Notes: generated by a model not told the origin, from the sequence alone. 64,000 bases of DNA from Verrucomicrobiales bacterium (GCA_016795385.1 JAEUHI010000079.1:55080-119079); one strand, 5' to 3'. Shown: positions 40,535 through 49,793, counted from the stretch's first letter. Numbers and translations are program-made.

Positions 40535-41749
40535 TCACCGGCGCGCCCGTCCCGTTCCGGAGATCGCGAGAACCTGTGGCGAGTTCGGCGCGTTCGAGAG
40601 CACGAGCACATTGCCACGATAAGTCTTCGCTTTCGTGGGCCGGAAAGTCACGTCGACCGCGCGGCTCGTTCCCTCCGGGATCACCCCGCGGAACGTTCCC
40701 GAGAACACCGGCGCAGGCATCCGCACATCGGTGACCGTCATCGGCGCAGTGCCATTGTTGCGGATCACCATCGTTTTGCGGGTGCGGCTGCCCGTGGTCC
40801 TGGTGCCGAATTTCAGGCTGCCCGACAGGGTCAGGTTCGGCAGCGAAGAGGGTCCGGTCTCGTCGAAATCATTCCGCAGCAGGAAGTCATCGAGTTCAAA
40901 AACGAAGGGCTCGCCCGGATCAAACGGGATGCCGAAGACATTTCCACCGAGGTCGATGATCGATCGTCCAATGGGGCCGGTAAACCGCACCTGGGCTGAT
41001 TCGATCTGGGTCGAGGGCAGGTATTCACCCTCGTCGACCACCAGCGTCTGATCGATCCAGGCGTCATAGGCGTTGGCGGCCACCGAAGCTGGCTGTCCAT
41101 CCGGCCCGAGATAGGGCAGGGCCGCCGCGGACTTGTTGATCAGCACGGTGACTTCGACGACGCCGGTGAAAATGAGGTCGGCCACTCCGCCCCGATCGAA
41201 GCGAAAACGATTTTCGCCATCCGCCACCAAGGTGAGCAAAGGTTTGCCAGCGAGAAAGCGGACGAGCCCGGGCCCCTCAAGATAACTGAATCCCTCCTCC
41301 AATCCCGGAGCGGCGCTTTGCACCCGGCATCGGAACATGAGACGATCCGGACGGCCGCCCGGAGGAAAGAGCCGCACCGCCTGCCCGGTCGATGGTAAAG
41401 AAGCCCGCTGCCGGGTCGAAGGATTCTGGCCATTCTGGTAATAGGTTTGCCAGGAGCCGCGCAAGGAATAAATGAGCTTCCCTCCGCTCAGGGAGACGCT
41501 GGCCGCACCGGGCAGCCGCTGTTCTTCCGTGAATCCGGGTTGCACCGCAGGCAGGTCGTCGGCAGCCGCCGGCATCGTGCTGATATCGTAAAAGCGCGAG
41601 GTGTCCGACGAGGTCGTGTCGAGCAGCGAGGAAATCGTCGGGGCCGCGTTGAAATCCTGCTGCAACAGCAGATCCGCCCGGGCGACGCCGACTTGGCCCA
41701 TCCAAAGTAAACCCAGCACCAAAACAGGATGAAAGGCCGCGGTTTTCAT
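40535..41749 (-). CDS. Secreted hypothetical protein with C-terminal Ig/ASH-like domain
   Basis: A 404-residue exported protein; ATG at 41749 begins MKTAAFHPVLVLGLLWMGQVGVARA. The body (~25-300) is strand-rich with jelly-roll-like phrases (KLIYSLRGSWQTYYQNGQN, DRLMFRCRVQSAAPGLEEGFSYL, NRFRFDRGGVADLIFTGVVEVTVL). The last ~95 residues (SLKFGTRTTGSRTRKTMVIRNNGTAPMTVTDVRM...GNVLVLSNAPNSPQVLAISGTG) are a 'choice-of-anchor D'/ASH-like Ig domain. Enzymatic residues are not recognised. It is divergent from the PSD1/cytochrome gene. Confidence 0.7.
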   Translation of the reverse strand: MKTAAFHPVLVLGLLWMGQVGVARADLLLQQDFNAAPTISSLLDTTSSDTSRFYDISTMPAAADDLPAVQPGFTEEQRLPGAASVSLSGGKLIYSLRGSWQTYYQNGQNPSTRQRASLPSTGQAVRLFPPGGRPDRLMFRCRVQSAAPGLEEGFSYLEGPGLVRFLAGKPLLTLVADGENRFRFDRGGVADLIFTGVVEVTVLINKSAAALPYLGPDGQPASVAANAYDAWIDQTLVVDEGEYLPSTQIESAQVRFTGPIGRSIIDLGGNVFGIPFDPGEPFVFELDDFLLRNDFDETGPSSLPNLTLSGSLKFGTRTTGSRTRKTMVIRNNGTAPMTVTDVRMPAPVFSGTFRGVIPEGTSRAVDVTFRPTKAKTYRGNVLVLSNAPNSPQVLAISGTGRARR

Positions 41750-41963
41750 TCCCCGAAAGTGCGATTTCACGATACGAATGTCAAATCGGCGCTGGTGACA
41801 ATCCAAGCGGGCCGGACCGGGAGGCGACCACCTCGAATTCCCCCATTCATTTTATCCGGCACCAGACTACCCGATCGGGCGGTGGTTGGGGTCACCGCAT
41901 CCCGTCCCCTGAAAAGTCACCCTTTGGTGCTACCTTTTCGTATTACCGTTAGGGTTCCTCCTC
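41750..41963. promoter_or_regulatory. Divergent intergenic region
   Basis: 214-bp non-coding gap between two divergent genes; promoters for both are expected. CCCGATCGGG at 41870-41879 is a perfect 10-bp palindrome that could be an operator. Nothing further can be assigned. Confidence 0.3.
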
Positions 41964-44900
41964 ATGATTTTCCGTTTTCCCAGATTCCTCCCTCTCTTCA
42001 GCGCCCTCGCCCTCGCGGCGACGGTCCCGGCTCTCCCGGCCCGTGCCGCGGAGACCGCGAAGGTCTTTCCCGCCGATCAGATCGAGTTTTTCGAGAAACA
42101 CATCCGGCCCGTCCTTGCCGACAACTGCTTCGATTGCCACGGCGGCCACCGCCACGAAAACGGGCTGCGCCTCGATACCTACGCCGGCATCCTGCGCGGG
42201 TCCGACTACAACGTGGTCGCGAAGCCGGGCGAGGCCGCGACGAGCCTCCTCCTCAAGGCGGTCAAACATCAGGACGGGGCCCCGGCCATGCCGAAAAAGG
42301 GCGCGAAGCTGAGTGACGGCGACATCGCCAACCTCGAAAAATGGATCGCGATGGGCATGCCCTGGCCGGCGGAGAAAGAACCCGCCGGACACGGGGAAAA
42401 ACCGTCGTGGGAGACCCATTGGTCCTTCCGCAAGATCGAGCATCCTGAAAAACCCGCGAAAGCCGTCTCGAGCCAGCCGCTCGACGCCTTCGTCGCCGCG
42501 AAACAGGCCGAGGCTGGTCTTTCCTTCGCCCCACCCGCCGATCGGGCGACCCTCGGCCGCCGCCTTTACCTGACCCTGACCGGACTTCAGCCCACCCATG
42601 CGGAACTCCAGAAATTCATCAACGATCCCTCGGCCGACGCCCCCGCGAAGCTCATCGACCAGCTCCTCGACTCCCCGCAGTACGGCGAGCGCTGGGCGCG
42701 CCATTGGCTCGACATCGCCCGTTACTCCGACACCGAGGGCTACCGTGCCGGGGGCGTCGACATCCGTTATCCCCACGCCTACACCTACCGCGACTGGGTC
42801 ATCGACGCGCTCAATCGCGACCTCCCCTACGACCAGTTCGTCACCCAGCAGCTCGCCGCCGATCACCTCGTCGGCCCGGGCAAGAGCGACCCCTCGCTCG
42901 CCGCGCTCGGTTTCCTCACGGTGAACGATTCCTTCCAGGGCGACACCACCCTGCAGACCGACGACCGCATCGATGTCGTCACCCGCGGCGTCCTCGGGCT
43001 GACCGTTTCCTGCGCCCGCTGCCACGATCACAAGTACGACCCCATCCCGACGAAGGATTATTACGCGCTCTTCAGCGTCTTCAGTTCCAGCGAAATCCCC
43101 GCGCAGCTTCCCATCATCGGTTATCCCGGGGACAAGGCCGCCGTGGAGGCCTACAACGCCGGCGTCGCCGCCGTGGAGAAGGAAAAACAACAGATGCACG
43201 AGCAGGTCTACGGCGAGCTGCGCAACACCGAGCGACTCAGCGATTACCTCGCCTTCGTCCACAAGGCGGGGGCCATGGAGGACGAACAATTCCGCGGTGC
43301 CGCCGGCAAGGCCGAGCTCCGCGACCGCATCGCCAAGAGTTTCGTCGACCTCATCAAGGCCAACACCACCGATGAGAAGCCCCACCCGGTGCTCCTCGCC
43401 TGGAAAAAATTCGCCGCCCTTCCCGAGGATCAGTTCGCGACACAGGCTGCGGCCCTCACCGCCGAGCTGGCCAAGCCTGATAGCCCGGTCAATCCCGTCG
43501 TCCGCAACGAACTCGCCAAACGTCCCGCGCCGAAATCCTTCGACGATGTCGCCCGGCTCTACTCCGACATCTTCGTCAACTGCATGACGGGCAACGAGCC
43601 CGACAACGCCGACTGGCAGGCCGTCCGCGCCCTTCTCATGGACAACAAGTCGCCCATGAGCGTGAACGTCGGCGACATCCACCGCTTCTTCACCCAGAAG
43701 GACCGGCTCGAGATGGTGAAGCTCGACAACAAGATCAACAAGCTCGATCTCGAGTCCCCCGGCGCCCCGCAGCGCGCCATGGTGATGGTCGATCGCGAGA
43801 AACCGCGCGACGAGCGCATCATGATCCGCGGCAACGTCGGCCGCCGTGGCGATCCCGCGCCGCGCGGCTACCTCACCATGTTCGGCGGGCAGAAGTTCAC
43901 CCAGGGCAGCGGACGTCTCGAACTCGCCCAGGCCCTCACGAGCCGCGACAATCCGCTCACCGCCCGCGTCATCGTCAACCGCGTCTGGGGCCATCATTTC
44001 GGGAAACCGCTCGTCAGCCAGACCAGCGATTTCGGCGTCGAGACGCCCGAGCCCGTCCAGCTCGCCCTCCTCGATCACCTCGCCGCCACGTTCATGGACG
44101 AGGGCTGGTCGCTGAAAAAACTCCATCGTCACATTCTCAATTCCCGCACCTGGCAGCAGAGCGCCGTCAGCACGCCTGACAAAGACCTCAAGGATCCCGA
44201 GAACGCCCTCCTCACCCGCCAGAACCGCCGCCGCCTCGACTACGAGACCATGCGCGACACCATGCTGCAGACGAGCGAGGCGCTCGATCCCGCGAACCGC
44301 GGCGGCCGGCCCACGCCCTACAACGACAAGGCCGCCGCGAGCCGTCGCAGCGTCTACCTCTTTGTCGATCGCTTCCAGCAGGAGTCCGTGCCCGCCGTCT
44401 TCGACTTCGCCAATCCCGACACCCACAGCCCGACCCGCTCCGACACCACCGTGCCGCAGCAGGCCCTCTTCCTGATGAACAGCCCCTTCGCCCGCGATCA
44501 GGCCGACCGCATCGCGCAGAAGGTCGCCGTCCCCTCGGGCAAGATCGACCCGGAGGCGGTCAAGCAGGTCTATCGCCGCATCCTTCTGCGCGAACCCACC
44601 GCTCAGGAAACGGAGATCGCCTCCCGCTTCCTCGGTGACGCCGCCAGCCTCCAGACCGGCACGCCCTACACCTGGCAATACGGCTACGCCGATGTCACTC
44701 CGGGCGCTCCGGGAGCCACTCCCACCGTTGGCGAGTTCAGCCACTTCCAACACTTCCGTCACACGAAACAGGATGGCACCCGTTGGCGCGTCGGCGAGAC
44801 CTACCCCGACCAAGAGCGCGGTTACCTCGGATACCAGCGCATCAGCGACAATCAGAAGCTCGCGGGTCATACGGGACGCGGCTTCACCGCCAACGTGGTT

Positions 44901-45320
44901 CGTTGGGTCGCTCCCATCGATGCCACCGTCCGCATCGTCGCTCCTTTCGCCCACGTCACCAAGGAGGGCGACGGCATCCAGGCCTGGGTCCTCCACAGCC
45001 GCGACGGATTGCTTCAGGAGCGACACCTCAAGCCGGGCCAAGGGCACGAATTCCGCATCGAGGAGGTCGAGGTCAAGGCCGGCGACATCCTCACCTTCGC
45101 CGCCGGCCGTGGCGGCAATGAAAACAGCGACTCCTACCACTGGACCCCTCGCCTCGAGATCCAGGACAGTCCCGGCGCTCCCTTCACCGTCTGGACCGAT
45201 TCCGCCCGCGATTTCATGAGCAGCGGCAAATGGCCCGTCGATCTCCCGCGTCCGCAGAGCCCGCTTTCGCAGCTCGCCCACGTCCTCATCATCAGCAACG
45301 AATTCCAGTTCGTTGACTAA
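41964..45320 (+). CDS. PSD1-type protein: cytochrome C-like + DUF1549 + DUF1553
   Basis: A 1118-residue exported protein (signal peptide MIFRFPRFLPLFSALALAATVPALPARA). Residues ~30-115 form a 'planctomycete cytochrome C' domain with a heme attachment motif CFDCH (Cys55...His59) and KPGEAATSLLLKAV. DUF1549 follows (~165-370; RWARHWLDIARYSDTEGYR, LGLTVSCARCHDHKYDPIPTKDYY, which is a second CxxCH-type motif) and DUF1553 (~650-900; RLELAQALTSRDNPLTARVIVNRVWGHHFG, LLDHLAATFMDEGWSLKKLHRHI, RRRLDYETMRDTMLQTSEALD). A C-terminal ~200-residue beta-domain precedes the end. Such proteins are expanded in Planctomycetota and Verrucomicrobiota, usually next to DUF1501 proteins, as here (22 bp). They are thought to act in periplasmic electron transfer or polymer degradation; biochemistry is not established. 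Confidence 0.93.
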   Translation: MIFRFPRFLPLFSALALAATVPALPARAAETAKVFPADQIEFFEKHIRPVLADNCFDCHGGHRHENGLRLDTYAGILRGSDYNVVAKPGEAATSLLLKAVKHQDGAPAMPKKGAKLSDGDIANLEKWIAMGMPWPAEKEPAGHGEKPSWETHWSFRKIEHPEKPAKAVSSQPLDAFVAAKQAEAGLSFAPPADRATLGRRLYLTLTGLQPTHAELQKFINDPSADAPAKLIDQLLDSPQYGERWARHWLDIARYSDTEGYRAGGVDIRYPHAYTYRDWVIDALNRDLPYDQFVTQQLAADHLVGPGKSDPSLAALGFLTVNDSFQGDTTLQTDDRIDVVTRGVLGLTVSCARCHDHKYDPIPTKDYYALFSVFSSSEIPAQLPIIGYPGDKAAVEAYNAGVAAVEKEKQQMHEQVYGELRNTERLSDYLAFVHKAGAMEDEQFRGAAGKAELRDRIAKSFVDLIKANTTDEKPHPVLLAWKKFAALPEDQFATQAAALTAELAKPDSPVNPVVRNELAKRPAPKSFDDVARLYSDIFVNCMTGNEPDNADWQAVRALLMDNKSPMSVNVGDIHRFFTQKDRLEMVKLDNKINKLDLESPGAPQRAMVMVDREKPRDERIMIRGNVGRRGDPAPRGYLTMFGGQKFTQGSGRLELAQALTSRDNPLTARVIVNRVWGHHFGKPLVSQTSDFGVETPEPVQLALLDHLAATFMDEGWSLKKLHRHILNSRTWQQSAVSTPDKDLKDPENALLTRQNRRRLDYETMRDTMLQTSEALDPANRGGRPTPYNDKAAASRRSVYLFVDRFQQESVPAVFDFANPDTHSPTRSDTTVPQQALFLMNSPFARDQADRIAQKVAVPSGKIDPEAVKQVYRRILLREPTAQETEIASRFLGDAASLQTGTPYTWQYGYADVTPGAPGATPTVGEFSHFQHFRHTKQDGTRWRVGETYPDQERGYLGYQRISDNQKLAGHTGRGFTANVVRWVAPIDATVRIVAPFAHVTKEGDGIQAWVLHSRDGLLQERHLKPGQGHEFRIEEVEVKAGDILTFAAGRGGNENSDSYHWTPRLEIQDSPGAPFTVWTDSARDFMSSGKWPVDLPRPQSPLSQLAHVLIISNEFQFVD

Positions 45321-45342
45321 CACTCGCCCCACTCCTTTCGCC

Positions 45343-46800
45343 ATGTCCCTCCACGATCACCGTCCCCGGCTCGAGCACCACTTCCTCACCCGCCGCCAGC
45401 TGCTGAACCGCGTCGGCATGGGCTTCGGCTCGCTCGCCCTCAGCCAGCTCTTCGGCACCGGCTCTGCCGAGGCCGCGCCCCTCAACCCTCTCGCCGTCCG
45501 CAGCCCGCGCCACGTGCCCAAGGCAAAACGCGTCGTCCACCTCTTCATGAACGGCGGCCCCTCGCACGTCGATACCTTCGACCCGAAGCCGATGCTGACG
45601 AAACACGACGGCAAGGCGCTCCCCAATCTCCTCAAGACCGAACGCCCCACCGGCGCCGGCCTCGCCTCGCCCTTCAAATTTGAAAAATACGGCAAGAGCG
45701 GACTCGAGATCAGCGAGCTCTTCAGCCACCTCGGCCAGCACGCCGACGACCTCTGCGTGATCCGCTCCATGCACGCCGATGTGCCGAATCACGAGCCCTC
45801 CCTCGGACTGATGAACTGCGGCGAAGCCCGCCTTCACCGCCCCAGCCTCGGGGCCTGGGTCAACTACGGCCTCGGCAGCGAGAACCAGAACCTGCCCGGC
45901 TACATCGCGATGTGCCCCGGCGGCATGCCCATCCGCCGCACCAAGAACTGGCAGTCCGCCTTCCTCCCCAGCGCCTACCAGGGCACCTACATCAACACGA
46001 ACCACGAGACCGTCGACAAGCTCGTCGAGTTCATCAAGAATCCGAGCCTCGATCGCCGGCAGCAGCGCCGTCAACTCGATCTCCTCACCGAGCTGAACCA
46101 GGCCCACCTCGAAGCCCGCCAGGCCGACGAGCAGCTCGAGGCCCGCGTCCAGAGCTACGAGCTCGCCTACCGCATGCAGGTCGAGGCCACCGACGCCTTC
46201 GACATCAGCAAGGAGCCCGCCTGGGTCCACCAGATGTACAACATCAAGCCCGGCAACGAAGGCGCCTTCGCCCGCCAATGCCTCATCACCCGCCGCCTCC
46301 TCGAGCGCGGCGTGCGTTTCATCCAGCTCTGGACCGGAGACGGGCAGCCCTGGGACAACCACGACGAAATCCTCGAGCACAAGCCCCTCGCCGCCCGCAC
46401 CGACCAGCCCATCGCCGCCCTCATCACCGACCTGAAAATGCGCGGCCTCTTCGATGAGACCCTCCTCATCTGGGGTGGTGAATTCGGGCGCACCCCCGCC
46501 GTCGAGCTGCCCACCCCCGGCAGCAACGCCGGCAAACAGCGCGGCCGCGATCACAACCACTACGGCTTCACCATGTGGCTCGCCGGAGGCGGCGTCAAGG
46601 GCGGCCACGTCCACGGCGCCACCGACGAGTTCGGCTTTGCCGCCGTCGAGGATCCCGTCCACGTCCGCGACCTCCACGCCACGATTCTGGCTCTGTTAGG
46701 CTTCGATCACGCCACCTTCACCTACCGCTACGCCGGACTCGACTACCGCCTCACCGGCGCCACCGAGCATGCCACGGTGATCCCCGGGATCATGGCGTGA
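45343..46800 (+). CDS. DUF1501 protein with Tat signal
   Basis: A 485-residue protein. ATG at 45343 gives MSLHDHRPRLEHHFLTRRQLLNRVGMGFGSLAL, a twin-arginine signal (TRRQLL followed by a moderately hydrophobic stretch), so it is exported folded. It has the alkaline-phosphatase-like DUF1501 features: VVHLFMNGGPSHVDTFDPKP, GQHADDLCVIRSMHAD, RGVRFIQLWTGDGQPWDNHDEI, LLIWGGEFGRTP, and GRDHNHYGFTMWLAGGG. These supply metal-ligand-like Asp/His residues of the fold. It forms an operon with the PSD1 protein 22 bp upstream, the usual pairing. Function of the pair is unknown. The 3' end overlaps a convergent gene by 11 bp. Confidence 0.92.
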   Translation: MSLHDHRPRLEHHFLTRRQLLNRVGMGFGSLALSQLFGTGSAEAAPLNPLAVRSPRHVPKAKRVVHLFMNGGPSHVDTFDPKPMLTKHDGKALPNLLKTERPTGAGLASPFKFEKYGKSGLEISELFSHLGQHADDLCVIRSMHADVPNHEPSLGLMNCGEARLHRPSLGAWVNYGLGSENQNLPGYIAMCPGGMPIRRTKNWQSAFLPSAYQGTYINTNHETVDKLVEFIKNPSLDRRQQRRQLDLLTELNQAHLEARQADEQLEARVQSYELAYRMQVEATDAFDISKEPAWVHQMYNIKPGNEGAFARQCLITRRLLERGVRFIQLWTGDGQPWDNHDEILEHKPLAARTDQPIAALITDLKMRGLFDETLLIWGGEFGRTPAVELPTPGSNAGKQRGRDHNHYGFTMWLAGGGVKGGHVHGATDEFGFAAVEDPVHVRDLHATILALLGFDHATFTYRYAGLDYRLTGATEHATVIPGIMA

Positions 46801-47800
46801 GCGCCCCGCGGATCGGGCTCCCGCCCAATCCTCTCCGCGGCCACGTCGTCGCGGTGCGGGCGCGTTTCCAGACCTTCCCAGGCAGGGAACGCAGCCGTTG
46901 CCAGCGCGCCATGACCTGAGCCTCGATCACCGCCCGGCTCCGTTTCGCGGGATCCAGCGACCGAGGCAAGGGCGGCAGCTCCATGCCTTGTGCCCGCAGC
47001 CAGAGAATCAGCTCGTGGGTGAAGGGCAGGCAATAGAGATTCCGCGGCAGCCAACGGACCCATGGCTTCGGAGATCCCATGAAGTGGGCGACGTGGCGGT
47101 CCCGCTCCAGCGCGAGACGGTACTCCGCGACCTCGGGCGCGAAATCGGCGAAGGCGAGGAGGGAGTTCAGCACCGATTCGTCGGTCAGGAAATAGGCGGG
47201 CTGGTCGAAATCGAGCGTTCCAATCCCGGGCGTGAGGACCTTGGCCATCTGGCGGTCCCAATGTTCGAGGAAGGGTTTGTATTTCGAATGGAGGACAAAG
47301 ACATTCGACGGCACCATCGCATCGAGACGCGGCGTTGCCCGCTCGCCCACGTCGTCCCTCCAGCGTTCGAGGATGATCCGTGGCAAGCCGCCACGCGGCT
47401 CGTGCGGTTGATAAAATCGACCGAGGTCCGCGATCGTCTCCTCCGGCTTCCGCAGGCGCGCCTGCATCTCCCCGTTGCCGGGAATTATCCACTCGTTCAC
47501 GTCGCCGATCACGAGACAATCCGAATCGAGCCAGGCGAGATATTCGCCCTCGGCTTGGAGCATCGCCTCGGCCTTGCGGCAATGCAGTCCCAGCGGACTT
47601 TCCTTCTCCGCGAATTTCCGCAGCTCGACCCGGCGGAATTGGGTGAGAAGCCGCTCCGAATCGGCATCGAGCCCGGTGTGGAAAATGACGAGCCGGTTTC
47701 CCAGGGCACCGCGTTCCACCGAGGCGGCGAGAAGATAGAGGCCCCAGAAGTAATTCTGGTCGGCGGCGGTGACGAGGGTGAGATCGGGAGTTCGTTTCAT
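46790..47800 (-). CDS. Glycosyltransferase-like protein (GT-A fold)
   Basis: A 336-residue soluble protein. The N-terminus LTLVTAADQNYFWGLYLLAASVE and the motif YLAWLDSDCLVIGDV (a DxD-type metal/nucleotide-sugar site) are typical of GT-A glycosyltransferases of the GT8-like type. PSNVFVLHSKYKPFLEHWD and VAHFMGSPKPWVRW fit the acceptor half of that fold. No membrane segment; the C-terminus is Arg-rich. Target sugar and acceptor are unknown and no polysaccharide cluster surrounds it. It overlaps the end of the DUF1501 gene by 11 bp tail to tail. Confidence 0.7.
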   Translation of the reverse strand: MKRTPDLTLVTAADQNYFWGLYLLAASVERGALGNRLVIFHTGLDADSERLLTQFRRVELRKFAEKESPLGLHCRKAEAMLQAEGEYLAWLDSDCLVIGDVNEWIIPGNGEMQARLRKPEETIADLGRFYQPHEPRGGLPRIILERWRDDVGERATPRLDAMVPSNVFVLHSKYKPFLEHWDRQMAKVLTPGIGTLDFDQPAYFLTDESVLNSLLAFADFAPEVAEYRLALERDRHVAHFMGSPKPWVRWLPRNLYCLPFTHELILWLRAQGMELPPLPRSLDPAKRSRAVIEAQVMARWQRLRSLPGKVWKRARTATTWPRRGLGGSPIRGALTP

Positions 47801-47948
47801 GGAGTAACGCGACAGCCTAAGTCACGCCACGCCCGTGTAATCCCCCGCAAGAGGGGGGAAAGGGGAGGCCCACCTCCCACTTTTAGCTTTCCCTTTCCCC
47901 CGATTCCCTTATCAGATTTGGAATTCATTCCCTTGGGAATCCCGCCCG
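47801..47948. promoter_or_regulatory. Divergent intergenic region with two small hairpins
   Basis: GGGAGG (47863-47868) and CCTCCC (47873-47878) form a hairpin followed by ACTTTTAGCTTT on the plus strand. ATTCCC (47927-47932) and GGGAAT (47935-47940) form a 6-bp dyad just upstream of the ATG at 47949. The second could affect translation start of the rhomboid-fold gene. No promoter assigned. Confidence 0.3.
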
Positions 47949-48728
47949 ATGTTCGATCGACTGCTGCCTCCGGACAAAGATCTGCTCCCCCTCACGTGGT
48001 GGAGACAACATCCCGTCTACCTCTCCGCCATTCTCGCCCTCGCCGCCGCCGCGAGCATGGTCATCTTCGCCATCCTCGGGTATTCCCTGATGTCACAGAT
48101 GGTGTTCTCGATCGACGCCATCGCCACGGGGAAAGTGTGGACTCCTCTCACCTACGTCCTCGTGAATCCTCCCGGCATCTGGACCGTGGTCGGATGTTAT
48201 CTCCTCTGGCGTTTCGGTGAGACCGTCGAGCGGCATTTCGGCCGGCGCATTTTCGTGCAGCTCCTCCTCGTGCTCCTCGTCGTGTCGCCCCTCACCATCG
48301 GCCTCCTCCATCTCGCCACCCTGCGCGGCTATTCCTGCGCCGGGATCAACGATTTGCAGTTCGGCGTTTTCATCGCCTTCGCCACGCTCTATCCCCGGGC
48401 CGGGATCAATCTCTTCATCATCACCATTGATGCGTGGATCCTCGCCTCGATCCTCGTCGCGGTGTCCGCCCTCGCCGATGTGGCGGGACGCGACTGGGGC
48501 TCTCTCCTCCTCCTCGCCGCCAACGTTGGATCCGCCTACGTCTTTATCCGCTATCAGAAAGGCGAGATCCAGCTGCCACGCCTCCGGATCCGCCCGAGCC
48601 CGAAAAAGAAGCCCGATCGCAGCGCCGCCCTTATCGATGACATTCTCGAAAAAGTGCATCGCGAGGGCATTCACAGTCTCACGCCGAAAGAGCGGGAGAT
48701 TCTGGAGAACGCCAGCCGGAAAAAGTAA
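47949..48728 (+). CDS. Rhomboid-fold membrane protein, probably catalytically inactive
   Basis: A 259-residue protein with about six membrane segments and rhomboid-like landmarks: TGKVWTPLTYVLVNP (the conserved 'W.l.T..f.h' loop), LLWRFGETVERHFGRRIFVQL, and TM4 AGINDLQFGVFIAFA. In rhomboid proteases TM4 reads GxSGxxFG; here it is GINDLQFG (Asn134 at the Ser position), and the TM6 His motif 'H.GG' is replaced by ANVGSAYVF. Both catalytic residues are therefore missing. The C-terminus SAALIDDILEKVHREGIHSLTPKEREILENAS is the short domain often found after bacterial rhomboids. A pseudoprotease (binding or trafficking role) is inferred. Confidence 0.8.
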   Translation: MFDRLLPPDKDLLPLTWWRQHPVYLSAILALAAAASMVIFAILGYSLMSQMVFSIDAIATGKVWTPLTYVLVNPPGIWTVVGCYLLWRFGETVERHFGRRIFVQLLLVLLVVSPLTIGLLHLATLRGYSCAGINDLQFGVFIAFATLYPRAGINLFIITIDAWILASILVAVSALADVAGRDWGSLLLLAANVGSAYVFIRYQKGEIQLPRLRIRPSPKKKPDRSAALIDDILEKVHREGIHSLTPKEREILENASRKK

Positions 48729-48749
48729 GGGCCGCGCCGAACCGCGGAT

Positions 48750-49676
48750 TCAACCCAGATCGGCTCGGTATTTCCCCGGCGACACCCCCATGACGCGGCG
48801 GAACGCTTTTCCGAACGAGCTCTCGGATTCGTAGCCGACGGCCTCGGCGATCTCCGCCAGTTTCAGGGGCGGTGTCGCCCTCATCAGGTTTCCTGCCTTC
48901 ACCATCCGCCACTGGGTCAGGTGACCGAGAGGTGTCTCTCCCGTCAGCCGGCGGAACCGTTCCGCAAAAGCGGAGCGCGACATCGAAACACGCCGGGCCA
49001 GTTCATCCACCGTCCACGCCCGCTCCGGCTCCGCATACATCCATTGGATCGCTTCGCCGATCTGCGGATCGTTCAAGGCGTGCAGCCAACTCGGGCGAGC
49101 CGTGGCGGACGAGTCGCCGATGCGCGATCTCATCGCCTGCACGAAGAGCACTTCGGCGAGACGATCCACGATCGCCGTGCCTCCCGGCAGGTTCTGTGAC
49201 ACTTCCGAGGCGATGAACTGCAAGGTCGATGGAAACCACGGCGTCGTGTCGTTTCCCGAACCCCGCAGATGAACGATCGAGGGCAGGTGTTTCACCAGCA
49301 ACCGGCTCTCCGGACTCGCCAGGGAAAAACATCCCGCGACGATCGACGTGGCGGGTCCCTGCCCTCCGTCGAAGGTGATCAAGCGGGTCCGGTGAAAGGC
49401 CTCCTGCGAGGAAACTTCGAGGATGGAGCGGAGGGAGATCTCCGGGCTGCTCCGGATCGTGTATTGCTTCGGCGCGGGGAGCAGCACGAAATCGCCGCCG
49501 ACCACCGGCACCAGCGGCGAATCATCCACGCTCAGAAAGCAGGAGCCCCGCGTCACGATCAGGCAGACTCCGTCATCGGCGGGAAACCGAAAGCCGAAGG
49601 GAGCGGAAAACTCGAGCCGACCATAGAGAGATCCCTTGGTCCGCATCAGGGACATCATGTGGGCGAGAACATCCAT
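48750..49676 (-). CDS. AraC-family regulator with cupin-type sensor
   Basis: A 308-residue regulator (ATG at 49676 preferred to TTG at 49679). Residues ~20-190 are an AraC cupin sensor of the cupin_6 kind (FRFPADDGVCLIVTRGSCFLSVDD, GDFVLLPAPKQYTIRS). Residues ~205-305 hold two helix-turn-helix motifs: WTVDELARRVSMSRSAFAERFRRLTGETPLGHLTQWRM and LKLAEIAEAVGYESESSFGKAFRRVMGVSPGKYR. Regulators of this type often control a divergently encoded oxidoreductase, and here an SDR gene starts 117 bp away on the other strand. Candidate operators lie between them. Confidence 0.93.
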   Translation of the reverse strand: MDVLAHMMSLMRTKGSLYGRLEFSAPFGFRFPADDGVCLIVTRGSCFLSVDDSPLVPVVGGDFVLLPAPKQYTIRSSPEISLRSILEVSSQEAFHRTRLITFDGGQGPATSIVAGCFSLASPESRLLVKHLPSIVHLRGSGNDTTPWFPSTLQFIASEVSQNLPGGTAIVDRLAEVLFVQAMRSRIGDSSATARPSWLHALNDPQIGEAIQWMYAEPERAWTVDELARRVSMSRSAFAERFRRLTGETPLGHLTQWRMVKAGNLMRATPPLKLAEIAEAVGYESESSFGKAFRRVMGVSPGKYRADLG

Positions 49677-49689
49677 CAAAAGGAGCCTC

Positions 49690-49733
49690 GTCCAGAACGT
49701 CCGAATGTCGAACTCATTTCTGGACGTTTGGAC
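49690..49733. promoter_or_regulatory. Inverted repeat in AraC/SDR divergent promoter region
   Basis: GTCCAGAACGTCC (49690-49702) and GGACGTTTGGAC (49722-49733) are inverted repeats that agree except for one extra base; a perfect 9-bp dyad, CGTCCAGAA (49689-49697) with TTCTGGACG (49718-49726), overlaps them. The position between the two divergent starts fits an operator for the adjacent AraC regulator. Binding is inferred. Confidence 0.5.
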
Positions 49734-49793
49734 CAGTTTTCAGGATTTCCAACCATTGATCGTCCACACTTGGTGCCCTACGCTTCCCTCACC

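Noticed and set aside
41949..45344. A very long open frame (about 1130 codons) on the minus strand opposite the PSD1 gene
   Set aside because: It mirrors the codon pattern of the real gene; its translation is Val/Ala/Gly/Glu-rich with no domain, as expected for antisense frames in GC-rich DNA. The plus strand has clear domains and a signal peptide.
47949..48728. Active rhomboid protease
   Set aside because: Both the GxSG serine and the TM6 histidine are substituted.
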